Positions 10,479 through 20,753 of a stretch of 64,000 bases of DNA are shown one piece after another (the first letter of the stretch is position 1; each line of letters opens with the position of its first letter). This DNA comes from an uncultured Clostridia bacterium (GTDB taxonomy: Bacteria; Bacillota; Clostridia; UBA1381), in assembly GCA_947591315.1 (NCBI GenBank), contig CANQDD010000005.1, forward strand, positions 1 to 64,000. Direction: 5' to 3'. The notes under the pieces were generated by a model. The model made no database searches. It had not been told where the DNA came from and saw only the letters and a program-made list of their open reading frames with translations. Position numbers and translations under genes: made by a program.

Positions 10479-11533
10479 ATCGTTTCCTCCAGTCTTTGAA
10501 TTTCGGACATAAGCTCGTCCACAATTTTATCCTCGGGTACTTTTCTTATAATCTCGCCCTTGCGGAATATAAGTCCTTCTCCCCTGCCTCCTGCAATTCC
10601 GATATCAGCTTCGCGCGCTTCGCCGGGGCCGTTTACCGCGCACCCCATAACGGCTATTTTAAGCGGTTTTTTTAAGTCTCGCGTTCGCTTTTCAACCTCG
10701 TTCGCTATCGGTATGAGGTCGATCTGCGTTCTGCCGCATGTCGGGCAGGAAATTATCTCCGCGTTCGTTCTGCGCAAGCCGAGTACCTTCTGTATATCGT
10801 AAGCGGCGTACACCTCCTCCACGGGATCGGCTGTAAGCGATACGCGCATTGTGTCGCCTATGCCTTCGGCTAAAAGCGCGCCGATACCGACAGCCGACTT
10901 GATCGTGCCGGAGCGGAGCGTTCCCGCCTCGGTAACGCCTATATGTAACGGTATATCGGTCATCTCGTCAAACAGCCTGTACGCTTCGAGCATTTTAGGC
11001 ACATCGGATACCTTTATGGACACTACTACGTCGTGAAAATCAAGCTCATCCAAAATGCGGACGTGCCCCATAGCGCTCTCGACAAGCGCGCGTGCTGTAA
11101 CGCCGCCATGCTTTTCGAGCAGATTTTTTTCGAGCGAGCCGCCGTTTACGCCTATGCGTATCGGCACGGCGCGCTCCTTCGCCATTTCAACGACCTGCCG
11201 CACCCTTTCGCGGTCGCCGATGTTGCCGGGGTTTATTCTGACCTTATCCGCGCCGTTTTTTATACATTCGAGCGCGAGACGGTAGTCAAAATGTATATCA
11301 ACAACGAGCGGTATGTGAATTTGCTTTTTTATCTCTTTGACCGCGTGTGCCGCCTCCATATCGGGCACGGCAACGCGTATGATCTCACACCCCGCGTTTT
11401 CAAGCTCCGCAATTTGATTTACCGTCGCCCTCACGTCGCGCGTGTCGGTGTTGCACATGGACTGTATCGCGATGGGGTTACCGCCGCCTATTTTAACGCC
11501 GCCGATATTGACCGTTCTCTTTTGTTTCCTCAT
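10475..11533 (-). CDS. ispG: (E)-4-hydroxy-3-methylbut-2-enyl-diphosphate synthase
   Basis: [49 protein letters not shown]. Confidence 0.95.
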   Translation of the reverse strand: MRKQKRTVNIGGVKIGGGNPIAIQSMCNTDTRDVRATVNQIAELENAGCEIIRVAVPDMEAAHAVKEIKKQIHIPLVVDIHFDYRLALECIKNGADKVRINPGNIGDRERVRQVVEMAKERAVPIRIGVNGGSLEKNLLEKHGGVTARALVESAMGHVRILDELDFHDVVVSIKVSDVPKMLEAYRLFDEMTDIPLHIGVTEAGTLRSGTIKSAVGIGALLAEGIGDTMRVSLTADPVEEVYAAYDIQKVLGLRRTNAEIISCPTCGRTQIDLIPIANEVEKRTRDLKKPLKIAVMGCAVNGPGEAREADIGIAGGRGEGLIFRKGEIIRKVPEDKIVDELMSEIQRLEETI

Positions 11534-11535
11534 TT

Positions 11536-12693
11536 TTAACCTCCGAATAAGCTCATAACGTCCTTAAACGATATCACAATCACAAGCAGCAGCAAAAGCG
11601 CCATTCCGACGGCGTGTATAATGCCCTCCTTGTCGGGCGGCACTCGTCTGCGCGTAATCATCTCCCACAGCACGAACAATATTCTTCCGCCGTCGAGCGC
11701 GGGTATCGGCAGAAGGTTGAAGATGCCGAGGTTTATTGTGAGCAGCGCGATAAGGTTCAGCACGTCGAGCCAGCTTCTGCTGCCGGAATGCACGGCTGTG
11801 TTCACCTCGCGGACGATACCGACAGGCCCCGACACCTCGTGTATGCCGATTTTACCCGTGATGATTTGCCAGAACGACTGGTACACGAGCTTTACGACGA
11901 ATTTTGTTTCGTTCCACGCCTCGCCCCAGACGTTAAAGGCGTTTATTTCCTTCGGCTGCGGCGTGAAGCCGATTATATAGCGCGTTATCGTTTTTGTCGT
12001 GCCCAAAAGCGAGTCGTCCTTCGGATTATCCTCGGAGTACGGCACAAAATAGCTCTCACTCTCCGTGCCGTTTATCCTGACGTCTACGTTTACGCCGTCG
12101 TCGGTGTAGCTCTGGTCAATAATCTGCTCCGTCGGCTTAAATTCAAACTCGTGCGTTTCGCTTCCGCGCTTTACTTTAATTGTGGCGTACTCGTCCCTGC
12201 GGAAATTTTGAGTGTAGAGCGTGATGTCGTTGTAGCAGCTTACGCCCTTGCCGTTTATCGCAACGATTTTGTCGCCCGCCATCATGCCGCTTTGCTCGAC
12301 GTAGCTTCCCGGCACGACCGACTGCGCAACGTTTGTTGCCACGGGCGATATTGCGGGTACTATGAACATAAACAGCATAAATCCGAGTATTATGTTGAAT
12401 ATGCCGCCCGCCAAAAGCACCAAAAGTCTTTTCCACGGCTTTTGGTTCACAAAGGATCTCTCGTCCCGTGTGTCCTCGTCCTCGCCGTCGTCGAATTTGC
12501 AGTAGCCGCCGAGCGGAAGAAGACGCAGAGAATACTGCGTTTCACCCTTCTGCTTCTTGAATATCAAGGGACCCGCGCCTACGGAAAACTCATCGACCCT
12601 GAATTTAAGAGCCTTAGCAACTATAAAATGACCGAATTCGTGAAACGAAATCAGCACAAGAAACATTATGACGGATACAATCGCCGTTACCAC
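11536..12693 (-). CDS. rseP: RIP metalloprotease RseP (site-2 protease)
   Basis: HEFGHF motif, [16 protein letters not shown]. Confidence 0.93.
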   Translation of the reverse strand: MVTAIVSVIMFLVLISFHEFGHFIVAKALKFRVDEFSVGAGPLIFKKQKGETQYSLRLLPLGGYCKFDDGEDEDTRDERSFVNQKPWKRLLVLLAGGIFNIILGFMLFMFIVPAISPVATNVAQSVVPGSYVEQSGMMAGDKIVAINGKGVSCYNDITLYTQNFRRDEYATIKVKRGSETHEFEFKPTEQIIDQSYTDDGVNVDVRINGTESESYFVPYSEDNPKDDSLLGTTKTITRYIIGFTPQPKEINAFNVWGEAWNETKFVVKLVYQSFWQIITGKIGIHEVSGPVGIVREVNTAVHSGSRSWLDVLNLIALLTINLGIFNLLPIPALDGGRILFVLWEMITRRRVPPDKEGIIHAVGMALLLLLVIVISFKDVMSLFGG

Positions 12694-12710
12694 AAAAAAG
12701 CCTCCCGTAT

Positions 12711-13856
12711 TTACATACTGTATACAATTTCCTTCGCCGCTCTGTCCGTTTCAAGAATGTCGTCAAGCGAGGGATCTTCTATGTTTTTGATATTATCCAT
12801 AGCATTTGCTATCGCGTCCGATATGCCGAGGTAAGAGAGCCTGCCGTTCATAAACATATCGACAGCCGCCTCGTCCGCGCTGTTAAAGACCGCCGGCATA
12901 ACGCCGCCCGCCTTCATCGCGCCGTACGCGAGCTTTAGAGCGAAAAACGTTTCCGTATCGGGTTCTTCAAACGTCAAATCGCGGTACGAGAAAAGGTCAA
13001 GCTCGTTGCCGCTCATCGGCAGCCGGTTCGGGTACGTGAGCGCGTACTGTATCGGCAGCTTCATGTCCGGCACACCAAGCTGCGCTATTACGGCGTTGTC
13101 GCAGAACTCCACAGCCGAATGTACAACGCTCTGTCTGTGAACGAGCACCTTTATATTCTCCGTGCCGAACAGCCACCGCGCCTCCATGACCTCCAGCCCT
13201 TTATTCACGAGCGTTGAGGAGTCTATCGTCACCTTCGCGCCCATGTCCCAGTTGGGGTGCTTTAACGCGTCCGCGGGCGTTACTCTCGTAAGCTCCGCTC
13301 TTTTTTTGCCGAAGAACGGGCCGCCCGACGCGGTGAGCAGTATGCGCTTTATCTCACGCCTGTCGCGGCAGCATTCGAGCGACTGAAAAATCGCGCTGTG
13401 TTCGCTGTCTACCGGCAGCAGCTTTACGCCGTGTTCACGCGCGAGACGCGTAACTATATGACCGCCCGTAACGAGCGTCTCCTTATTCGCGAGGGCAATG
13501 TTCTTCCCTGTCTTTATCGCCTCAATCGTCGGCAAAAGACCCGATATGCCCACAACAGCCGTAACGACCGTTTGAGCGCCGCCGACTGTCGCGGCTTCCG
13601 TCAGTCCGTCTTCACCTGATACTACCTTGATATCGGTGTCCGCGAGCTTTATTTTAAGTTCCTTTGCCTTATCCCCGTCCGTAACGCACACAAGACGCGG
13701 CTTAAACTCGCGCGCCTGCTTTTCGAGGAGCGCGATATTTTTTCTCGCCGTCATTGCCTCGACCTTTATGCCCCTGTACTCGCGCGCTATTTCAAGCGTT
13801 TGAGTGCCTATTGAGCCGGTGGAGCCGAGCAATGATATTTTATGCTCAAATTCCAT
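12711..13856 (-). CDS. dxr: 1-deoxy-D-xylulose-5-phosphate reductoisomerase
   Basis: LLGSTGSIGTQTLEI, LANKETLVTGG, PVDSEHSAIFQ. Confidence 0.95.
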   Translation of the reverse strand: MEFEHKISLLGSTGSIGTQTLEIAREYRGIKVEAMTARKNIALLEKQAREFKPRLVCVTDGDKAKELKIKLADTDIKVVSGEDGLTEAATVGGAQTVVTAVVGISGLLPTIEAIKTGKNIALANKETLVTGGHIVTRLAREHGVKLLPVDSEHSAIFQSLECCRDRREIKRILLTASGGPFFGKKRAELTRVTPADALKHPNWDMGAKVTIDSSTLVNKGLEVMEARWLFGTENIKVLVHRQSVVHSAVEFCDNAVIAQLGVPDMKLPIQYALTYPNRLPMSGNELDLFSYRDLTFEEPDTETFFALKLAYGAMKAGGVMPAVFNSADEAAVDMFMNGRLSYLGISDAIANAMDNIKNIEDPSLDDILETDRAAKEIVYSM

Positions 13857-13885
13857 ATTATATAACCCCGTATACCGTCATTTGT

Positions 13886-14737
13886 TTATGCCACGGAAAG
13901 TATCGCGGCAAGTATGCCGAACACAAACGGCGCGATAAACATAACGCTGTCAAATCTGTCCATAAAACCGCCGTGTCCCGGGAAGAACGTGCCGAAATCC
14001 TTAACGCCCGTATCTCTCTTTATCGCCGACGCGACAAGGTCGCCGATCTGACCGAACAGTGAGCCGACAACGCCTGTAAGCGCGCCTACGGCGAGCCACG
14101 GCACATCAAGACCTAAAGCGTTGTTTAAGATGAAAAGGTACAGCGTGCATATAAAAGCCGCGCCGACAATGCCGCCGACAGCGCCCTCGACCGTCTTGTT
14201 GGGGCTTACGTGCGGTATGAGCTTATGCTTGCCGATAAACCGTCCCGTGAGGTACGCGAACGAGTCCGACGACCACGCGCACAGGAACACAAGCATCATG
14301 TAGCCGTTGCCGAAATATTTCTTCGACAGCATGATACACGCCATTGAAACCGTGACGTACATGGTGAGGAACGCGTTTGAAAGCACTTCCCTGTAATTCC
14401 ACCGTCCGTGCAGCGCCACAACGAGAACCATATTTATAAATATAATGAGTATCGCAGCCATCGCGCAAAGCTCCGCCGTCGTGTGGAAGTTATAGCCGAT
14501 AACGAACGGAACGCCGGCAGCCATAAGTATAGCCGAACATATAAAGCCCGTCACGCGCATTGCCTTTGACGCTTTCGACGCCGCGTAACATTCATGTAGC
14601 ATTAAAAGTATTACCGCGGCGATCGCGGCGGCAAACACAATATCGCCGACCAACTGACCAAAGAAAATTTCCGGCAGGAACAGCAGCGCGAAAAACAGCA
14701 GCAGCGCCGCCACAGAAGTTATCACTCTCGTTTTCAT
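13886..14737 (-). CDS. cdsA: Phosphatidate cytidylyltransferase
   Basis: TGRFIGKHKLIPHVSPNKTVEGAVGG...FGQIGDLVASAIKRDTGVKDFGTFFPGHGGFMDRFDS. Confidence 0.94.
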   Translation of the reverse strand: MKTRVITSVAALLLFFALLFLPEIFFGQLVGDIVFAAAIAAVILLMLHECYAASKASKAMRVTGFICSAILMAAGVPFVIGYNFHTTAELCAMAAILIIFINMVLVVALHGRWNYREVLSNAFLTMYVTVSMACIMLSKKYFGNGYMMLVFLCAWSSDSFAYLTGRFIGKHKLIPHVSPNKTVEGAVGGIVGAAFICTLYLFILNNALGLDVPWLAVGALTGVVGSLFGQIGDLVASAIKRDTGVKDFGTFFPGHGGFMDRFDSVMFIAPFVFGILAAILSVA

Positions 14738-14740
14738 TCG

Positions 14741-15478
14741 TCATATCCCCCCAAATCTTCTTCCTCTTTGTCCAAACTCACTGACGGCATGTCTGAAATC
14801 AGACGGCTTGAAGTCGGGCCACAGCTTATCGGTGAACCACATTTCCGCGTAGCTTACCTGCCACAGCATGAAATTTGAAAGCCGCATTTCGCCGCTCGTT
14901 CGTATAAGTAGGTCCACGTCGGGCTGACCGCTCGTGTAGAGCCTGCCGTCAACGGTTTTCTCGTCAATATCGCCCGCATCGAGCGCGCCGTTTTGCACGT
15001 CGGCGCATATCTCTCTCACGGCATGAGCTATTTCCTCTCGTCCGCCGTAGTTTAAGGCTATGTTTAATATAGTCCCGGTGTTATGTTCGGTCAGCTTTTC
15101 CGTCTTTATAATCTGCTCCTGTATTTCTTCGCTAAGCTCCGCGCGCGAACCGATAACGCGTATTACCGTGTTGTCACCCGCGAGGTTTTTCTCCGCGTTT
15201 TTGAGGTAGTCGAGAAGCAGAGACATCAGGTATTTTACCTCGTCCGCCGGTCTTTTCCAGTTCTCTGTCGAGAACGCGTACACCGTCACATATTCTATAC
15301 CGAGCTTATTCGCCTCGGTAACTATTTTTTTCAGCGTCTCCGCGCCCGCGCTGTGACCTGCGCTGCGCGGCAGTCCTCTTTTTTTTGCCCACCTGCCGTT
15401 GCCGTCCATGATTATACCGACATGGCGCGGCAGATGTTTCGGCTCCGCGCCGATTTTTTCTTTACGCTTAAACAGCAT
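14741..15478 (-). CDS. uppS: Undecaprenyl diphosphate synthase
   Basis: PRHVGIIMDGNGRWAKKRGLPRSAGH. Confidence 0.94.
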   Translation of the reverse strand: MLFKRKEKIGAEPKHLPRHVGIIMDGNGRWAKKRGLPRSAGHSAGAETLKKIVTEANKLGIEYVTVYAFSTENWKRPADEVKYLMSLLLDYLKNAEKNLAGDNTVIRVIGSRAELSEEIQEQIIKTEKLTEHNTGTILNIALNYGGREEIAHAVREICADVQNGALDAGDIDEKTVDGRLYTSGQPDVDLLIRTSGEMRLSNFMLWQVSYAEMWFTDKLWPDFKPSDFRHAVSEFGQRGRRFGGI

Positions 15479-15550
15479 TTTCTATCCCTTTCGGAGTTTT
15501 ATTTTTGATATTAAAACGCGGGGGCGGATAATATCCGCCCGCGCAACGTC

Positions 15551-16102
15551 TTATACTTCCATTATTTCCTTTTCCTTCGCGGCGCAGATCGAGTCGATCT
15601 CCTTGACGTATTTGTCGGTCAGGTTCTGCACGTCCTTTTCCGCGCCCTTAACGTCGTCCTCAGTCATTTCGCCGTCCTTTTTCTGCTTCTTAAATTCCTC
15701 CAAAGCGTCGCGGCGAATGTTTCTTATCTGTATCTTAGCTTCCTCGGTGTACTTCTTGACCGTTTTCACAAGCTCTTTTCTTCTCTCCTCCGTGAGCGGC
15801 GGGAAGTTGAGACGTATAACCTTGCCGTCGTTCTGCGGCGATATGCCGAGGTCGGAAGCGTTTATAGCCTTCTCAATCTCCTTTAACACTGTCACGTCCC
15901 ACGGCTGAATTACGAGCAGTCTCGGCTCCGGCGATGAAATCGAGCCTACCTGCTGTATCGGCGTCATTGTGCCGTAGTAGTCGATTGCGACCTTGTCGAG
16001 TACCTGCGCGTTCGCGCGTCCTGCGCGGATCGTTTTAAGCTCCGACGCGTACGCGTCGATTCTCTTTTCCATTTTACTTTCTATTTCGGGATATTTAGCC
16101 AT
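15551..16102 (-). CDS. frr: Ribosome recycling factor
   Basis: [37 protein letters not shown]. Confidence 0.95.
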   Translation of the reverse strand: MAKYPEIESKMEKRIDAYASELKTIRAGRANAQVLDKVAIDYYGTMTPIQQVGSISSPEPRLLVIQPWDVTVLKEIEKAINASDLGISPQNDGKVIRLNFPPLTEERRKELVKTVKKYTEEAKIQIRNIRRDALEEFKKQKKDGEMTEDDVKGAEKDVQNLTDKYVKEIDSICAAKEKEIMEV

Positions 16103-16129
16103 TTTCGTGTCCTCCTTTATATTTATGTA

Positions 16130-16849
16130 TTAAAGCTTTCCGTCCTTGTTTACAAGAGTACCTATCCTGTCGCCCTTAACGGCTCTTACGATATTGGTTG
16201 GATCGTTAAGTCCGAATACGAGAATGGGCAGATTGTTGTCACGGCACAGCGACGCCGCTGTCGAGTCCATAACGCCGAGATTTTTTGAAAGTATATCGCT
16301 GAACGACAGCGCGTCATACTTCCTTGCGTTCGGATTTATATTGGGATCGCTGTCGTAAACCGCGTCGACCTTCTTCGCGAGCAGTATCACGTCCGCCTCC
16401 GTTTCGACGGCTCTCAATGCCGCGGCGGTATCGGTCGACATGAACGGATTGCCCGTGCCGCAGCCGAATATAACTACTCTGCCCTTGTCGAGATGTCTTA
16501 TCGCCTTGCCTCTTATGTATGGCTCGGCAACCTGACGCATTTCTATTGCGGTCTGCACTCTTGTCGGCACTTCAAGGTTCTCAAGCGCGCTGCACAGCGC
16601 GAGCGCGTTTATTGCCGTCGCGAGCATTCCCATGTGGTCGGCGCGCGTTCTGTCCATATTTTCGCCGCTTCTGCCGCGCCATATATTTCCGCCGCCGACA
16701 ACGATGGAAACCTGCACGCCCATATCCGTTATCTTCTTTATATTCTCGCTTATGCTTGAAATGGTCGGCTCGTCAAGTCCGAACCCGTTTTTACCCGCAA
16801 GCGCCTCGCCGCTTATTTTAAGCAGCACTCTTTTGTATTTTGCTTTCAT
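16130..16849 (-). CDS. pyrH: UMP kinase
   Basis: [26 protein letters not shown]. Confidence 0.95.
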   Translation of the reverse strand: MKAKYKRVLLKISGEALAGKNGFGLDEPTISSISENIKKITDMGVQVSIVVGGGNIWRGRSGENMDRTRADHMGMLATAINALALCSALENLEVPTRVQTAIEMRQVAEPYIRGKAIRHLDKGRVVIFGCGTGNPFMSTDTAAALRAVETEADVILLAKKVDAVYDSDPNINPNARKYDALSFSDILSKNLGVMDSTAASLCRDNNLPILVFGLNDPTNIVRAVKGDRIGTLVNKDGKL

Positions 16850-16950
16850 ACGCGTATTCTCCCTTCGTTAAGAGACCGTTTATTGTCTATTATATCCATT
16901 ATACACGAATATAAGGCTTTTTTCAATACATATTTTACCGAGATCAAAAA

Positions 16951-18048
16951 TTATTCGCCGCGCGCGGTCATAAACTTATAAACCTCGGTACACATCATAA
17001 TAAACGCTCCCGCTCCGTGAAGGTCGTTCGCGACGGTCGGGCGGTAGAAATAGTAGTCCTCGCGTCCCACGCCCGTGCCGACGCACACGCCGGTAACGCT
17101 CAGCTTATTGCCGTCGCTCTCCGTCTTTGAAAGCGCGCCGTTGTAGCCCGCGATAATCATATCGTCGTATTCCTCGCCTATCACGCCGTTGTTGCGGAAC
17201 TTCGCCGCCGCGTATGTTATGAGCGACGTGGCGGACGTTTCAAGCCAGTTGCGCGGGTCGTTCACCTTGTCAAGCACCTGGTACCACATACCCGTTTCCT
17301 TGTCCTGATACGTCTTCAAAACGTCCAGAAGCTCCTTGCCTATTTTTACGGATAATGCGTACAATTCGCTGTCCTTCGGCGCGAGCGACGTAAACTCTGA
17401 CAGAGCCACTACGTACCAGCTCATTGCGCGTCCCCAGTGAACCTTAATAAGTCCCGTCTCACGGTCGGCGAAAATATGCTGATGCGTGTCGTCCCACATG
17501 TGGTAGAGCAGTCCCGTTTCGGGGTTCGTCATGTTCTCGCGTATCAGCTTTACCTGCGTGCAGATCTTGTCGTACATATACGGCACGTTAAACTTGTTCG
17601 CGTACATGGCGGTAAAAAATCCCATCATATACATCGTGTCGAGCCACATCTGATTTTTGTTGCGGTACTTGTGCCACACTCCGCCCTTGGCGTTGGTGGG
17701 CCACTTTTCAACCGCGTCAAACATTCTGTCGAGCATCTTCTTATACTTCAGATAACCCGTTGACTCGAACAGATTAAAGAGCAAAACGCCCGGCTGAATG
17801 TCGTCAAACTCCGTAAGGTCGGCGCTCGAGCTGTTGCCGTCCTCGTCGATATGCTTGTCGACCCATTCGCGTATGTACGTTCTGTACTTTTCCTCGTGTG
17901 ACAGGTGGTAGATTTTTTCAACACCCGTCAAAAATACGCCCTGGTGATAGTGGAACCGGTCGGCGGGCGGCAGCGTGTCGGGCGTGTAGTCCCCCATAAC
18001 GCTGTCGGCGCACATTTTCGCGTAATCCAATGCGGTAGGATTAGCCAT
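16951..18048 (-). CDS. GH88/GH105 unsaturated (rhamno)galacturonyl hydrolase
   Basis: WLDTMYMMGFFTAMYANKF, HWGRAMSWYVVALSEF, alpha/alpha-barrel repeats. Confidence 0.85.
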   Translation of the reverse strand: MANPTALDYAKMCADSVMGDYTPDTLPPADRFHYHQGVFLTGVEKIYHLSHEEKYRTYIREWVDKHIDEDGNSSSADLTEFDDIQPGVLLFNLFESTGYLKYKKMLDRMFDAVEKWPTNAKGGVWHKYRNKNQMWLDTMYMMGFFTAMYANKFNVPYMYDKICTQVKLIRENMTNPETGLLYHMWDDTHQHIFADRETGLIKVHWGRAMSWYVVALSEFTSLAPKDSELYALSVKIGKELLDVLKTYQDKETGMWYQVLDKVNDPRNWLETSATSLITYAAAKFRNNGVIGEEYDDMIIAGYNGALSKTESDGNKLSVTGVCVGTGVGREDYYFYRPTVANDLHGAGAFIMMCTEVYKFMTARGE

Positions 18049-18087
18049 GATACATCATCCTTTCTTTTTATATTAAATCATATTTTT

Positions 18088-19248
<1,161 letters not shown>

Positions 19249-20274
19249 CTATTTAATGAACATCGCATCGCCGAATGAGAAAAAGCGGTACTTTTCCTTA
19301 ACCGCCTCGGCGTATGCGTTAAGCACGTTCTCCCTGCCCGCGAGCGCGCTCACAAGCATTATGAGCGTCGATTCGGGAAGGTGGAAGTTTGTTATAAGCG
19401 CGTCAATGACGTGAAATTCACTTCCGGGGCTTATGAATATATCCGTCCAGCCCGTCGCGCCTTTAAGCGGCAAGCCGTTCATGCCCGCAGTTTCAAGCAC
19501 GCGCGTAGCCGTCGTACCGACCGAGATCACACGTCCGCCGTTTTCCTTCGTCCTGTTCACAAGCTCGGCGGTTTCGTCGGGCAGAACGTAAAACTCGGAG
19601 TGCATTTTGTGATCCTTTATATCCTCCGCCTTTACGGGGCGAAATGTACCCAAACCTACGTGCAGCGTCACAAAGCCGATATTTACGCCCTTTTCTTCAA
19701 TTTTACCGAGAAGTTCCGGCGTAAAGTGCAGTCCCGCCGTAGGCGCTGCGGCGCTGCCGCTGTTTTTCGCGTACACCGTCTGGTATCTGTCCTTGTCCTC
19801 CAGCTTTTTCGTTATGTACGGCGGAAGCGGCATTTCGCCGAGACGGTCAAGAACCTCCTCGAACACTCCCTCGTACTCAAATTTCACAAGGCGGTTGCCC
19901 TCGTTTACAATGTCAATTATCTCCGCGCGAAGCTCACCGTTGCCGAATACGAATCTCGCGCCCGGCTTTGCCTTGCGCCCGGGCTTTAATATTACCTCCC
20001 ACACGTCGAGAGAGCGTTTCGTAAGCAGCAGAAACTCTATCGCTCCGCCCGTGCCCTCCTTAACGCCGTGCAGTCTCGCGGGTATAACCTTTGTATCGTT
20101 TAATATGAGCGTATCGCCCGCGTTGATGTAATCAATTATATCATAAAAATGTCTATGCTCCGTTTTTCCGCTGTCCTTGTCGAGAACCATAAGCCTCGAC
20201 GCGCTCCTGTCACTTATCGGCTCCTGTGCGATAAGCTCCTTTGGAAGCTCGTAGTAAAAATCCTTTGTTTTCAA
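19249..20274 (-). CDS. queA: S-adenosylmethionine:tRNA ribosyltransferase-isomerase
   Basis: [18 protein letters not shown]...; TTG start at 20274 after GAGGT-type RBS chosen over the 425-aa ORF. Confidence 0.93.
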   Translation of the reverse strand: MKTKDFYYELPKELIAQEPISDRSASRLMVLDKDSGKTEHRHFYDIIDYINAGDTLILNDTKVIPARLHGVKEGTGGAIEFLLLTKRSLDVWEVILKPGRKAKPGARFVFGNGELRAEIIDIVNEGNRLVKFEYEGVFEEVLDRLGEMPLPPYITKKLEDKDRYQTVYAKNSGSAAAPTAGLHFTPELLGKIEEKGVNIGFVTLHVGLGTFRPVKAEDIKDHKMHSEFYVLPDETAELVNRTKENGGRVISVGTTATRVLETAGMNGLPLKGATGWTDIFISPGSEFHVIDALITNFHLPESTLIMLVSALAGRENVLNAYAEAVKEKYRFFSFGDAMFIK

Positions 20275-20343
20275 TATGCGTACCTCATTATGACTTATTT
20301 GTATTATTATAGCAAAAAATACGCCGCGTTGCAAGTAGAAAAT

Positions 20344-20374
20344 ATTAAAAACCTCCCGCATGAAAGCGGGAGGT
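20344..20374 (-). terminator. Intrinsic terminator after the small ORF 20381..20578
   Basis: Minus strand CCTCCCGC-TTTCAT-GCGGGAGG followed by TTTTTAATATTTT. Confidence 0.75.
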
Positions 20375-20380
20375 CTCGTA

Positions 20381-20578
20381 TTATCGTTTTTTCGCGTCCG
20401 CGCGCGTTGTTTCGTCGGGGGAATAGTCGTAAATCGCCTTGTACGACTTTCTTTCCTCCCTGCTTTCCGGCGCGAACGGCATAAGTCCCGTGCAGTCGGT
20501 TGCCGAAGCGATATGACCGCTGTCAAGGTCGGACATTTCGGGACTGAATATCACATGGTTATTGTCTTTCTTTTTCAC
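20381..20578 (-). CDS. Small acidic protein of unknown function
   Basis: 65 aa ([39 protein letters not shown]...); GTG start preceded by GGAAGGAG, followed by its own terminator. Confidence 0.65.
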   Translation of the reverse strand: MKKKDNNHVIFSPEMSDLDSGHIASATDCTGLMPFAPESREERKSYKAIYDYSPDETTRADAKKR

Positions 20579-20687
20579 ATTGCTTCGCTCCTTCCGATTT
20601 TATTTTGCCCTTGACGTGCCGTTTTATTCTGAATGTACCGCGCTTTGCTCAATCCGGCATAAAAAAATCACAACATCTTGAAAAAAC

Positions 20688-20719
20688 ATATTGAAATTTT
20701 CAATATATTGTGGTATAAT
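20688..20719 (+). promoter_or_regulatory. GRE promoter with embedded palindromes
   Basis: TTGAAA(20691-20696)-N17-TATAAT(20714-20719); ATATTGAAA-T-TTTCAATAT palindrome over the -35 and CAATATATTG in the spacer. Confidence 0.65.
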
Positions 20720-20753
20720 ATAGGAAGTACATTTAGCATAGGAGAGTAGCGTT

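Noticed and set aside
19249-20526. 425-aa queA ORF using the upstream start
   Set aside because: The N-terminal 84 residues are low-complexity basic sequence crossing the upstream terminator; the TTG at 20274 with its RBS matches the QueA N-terminus.
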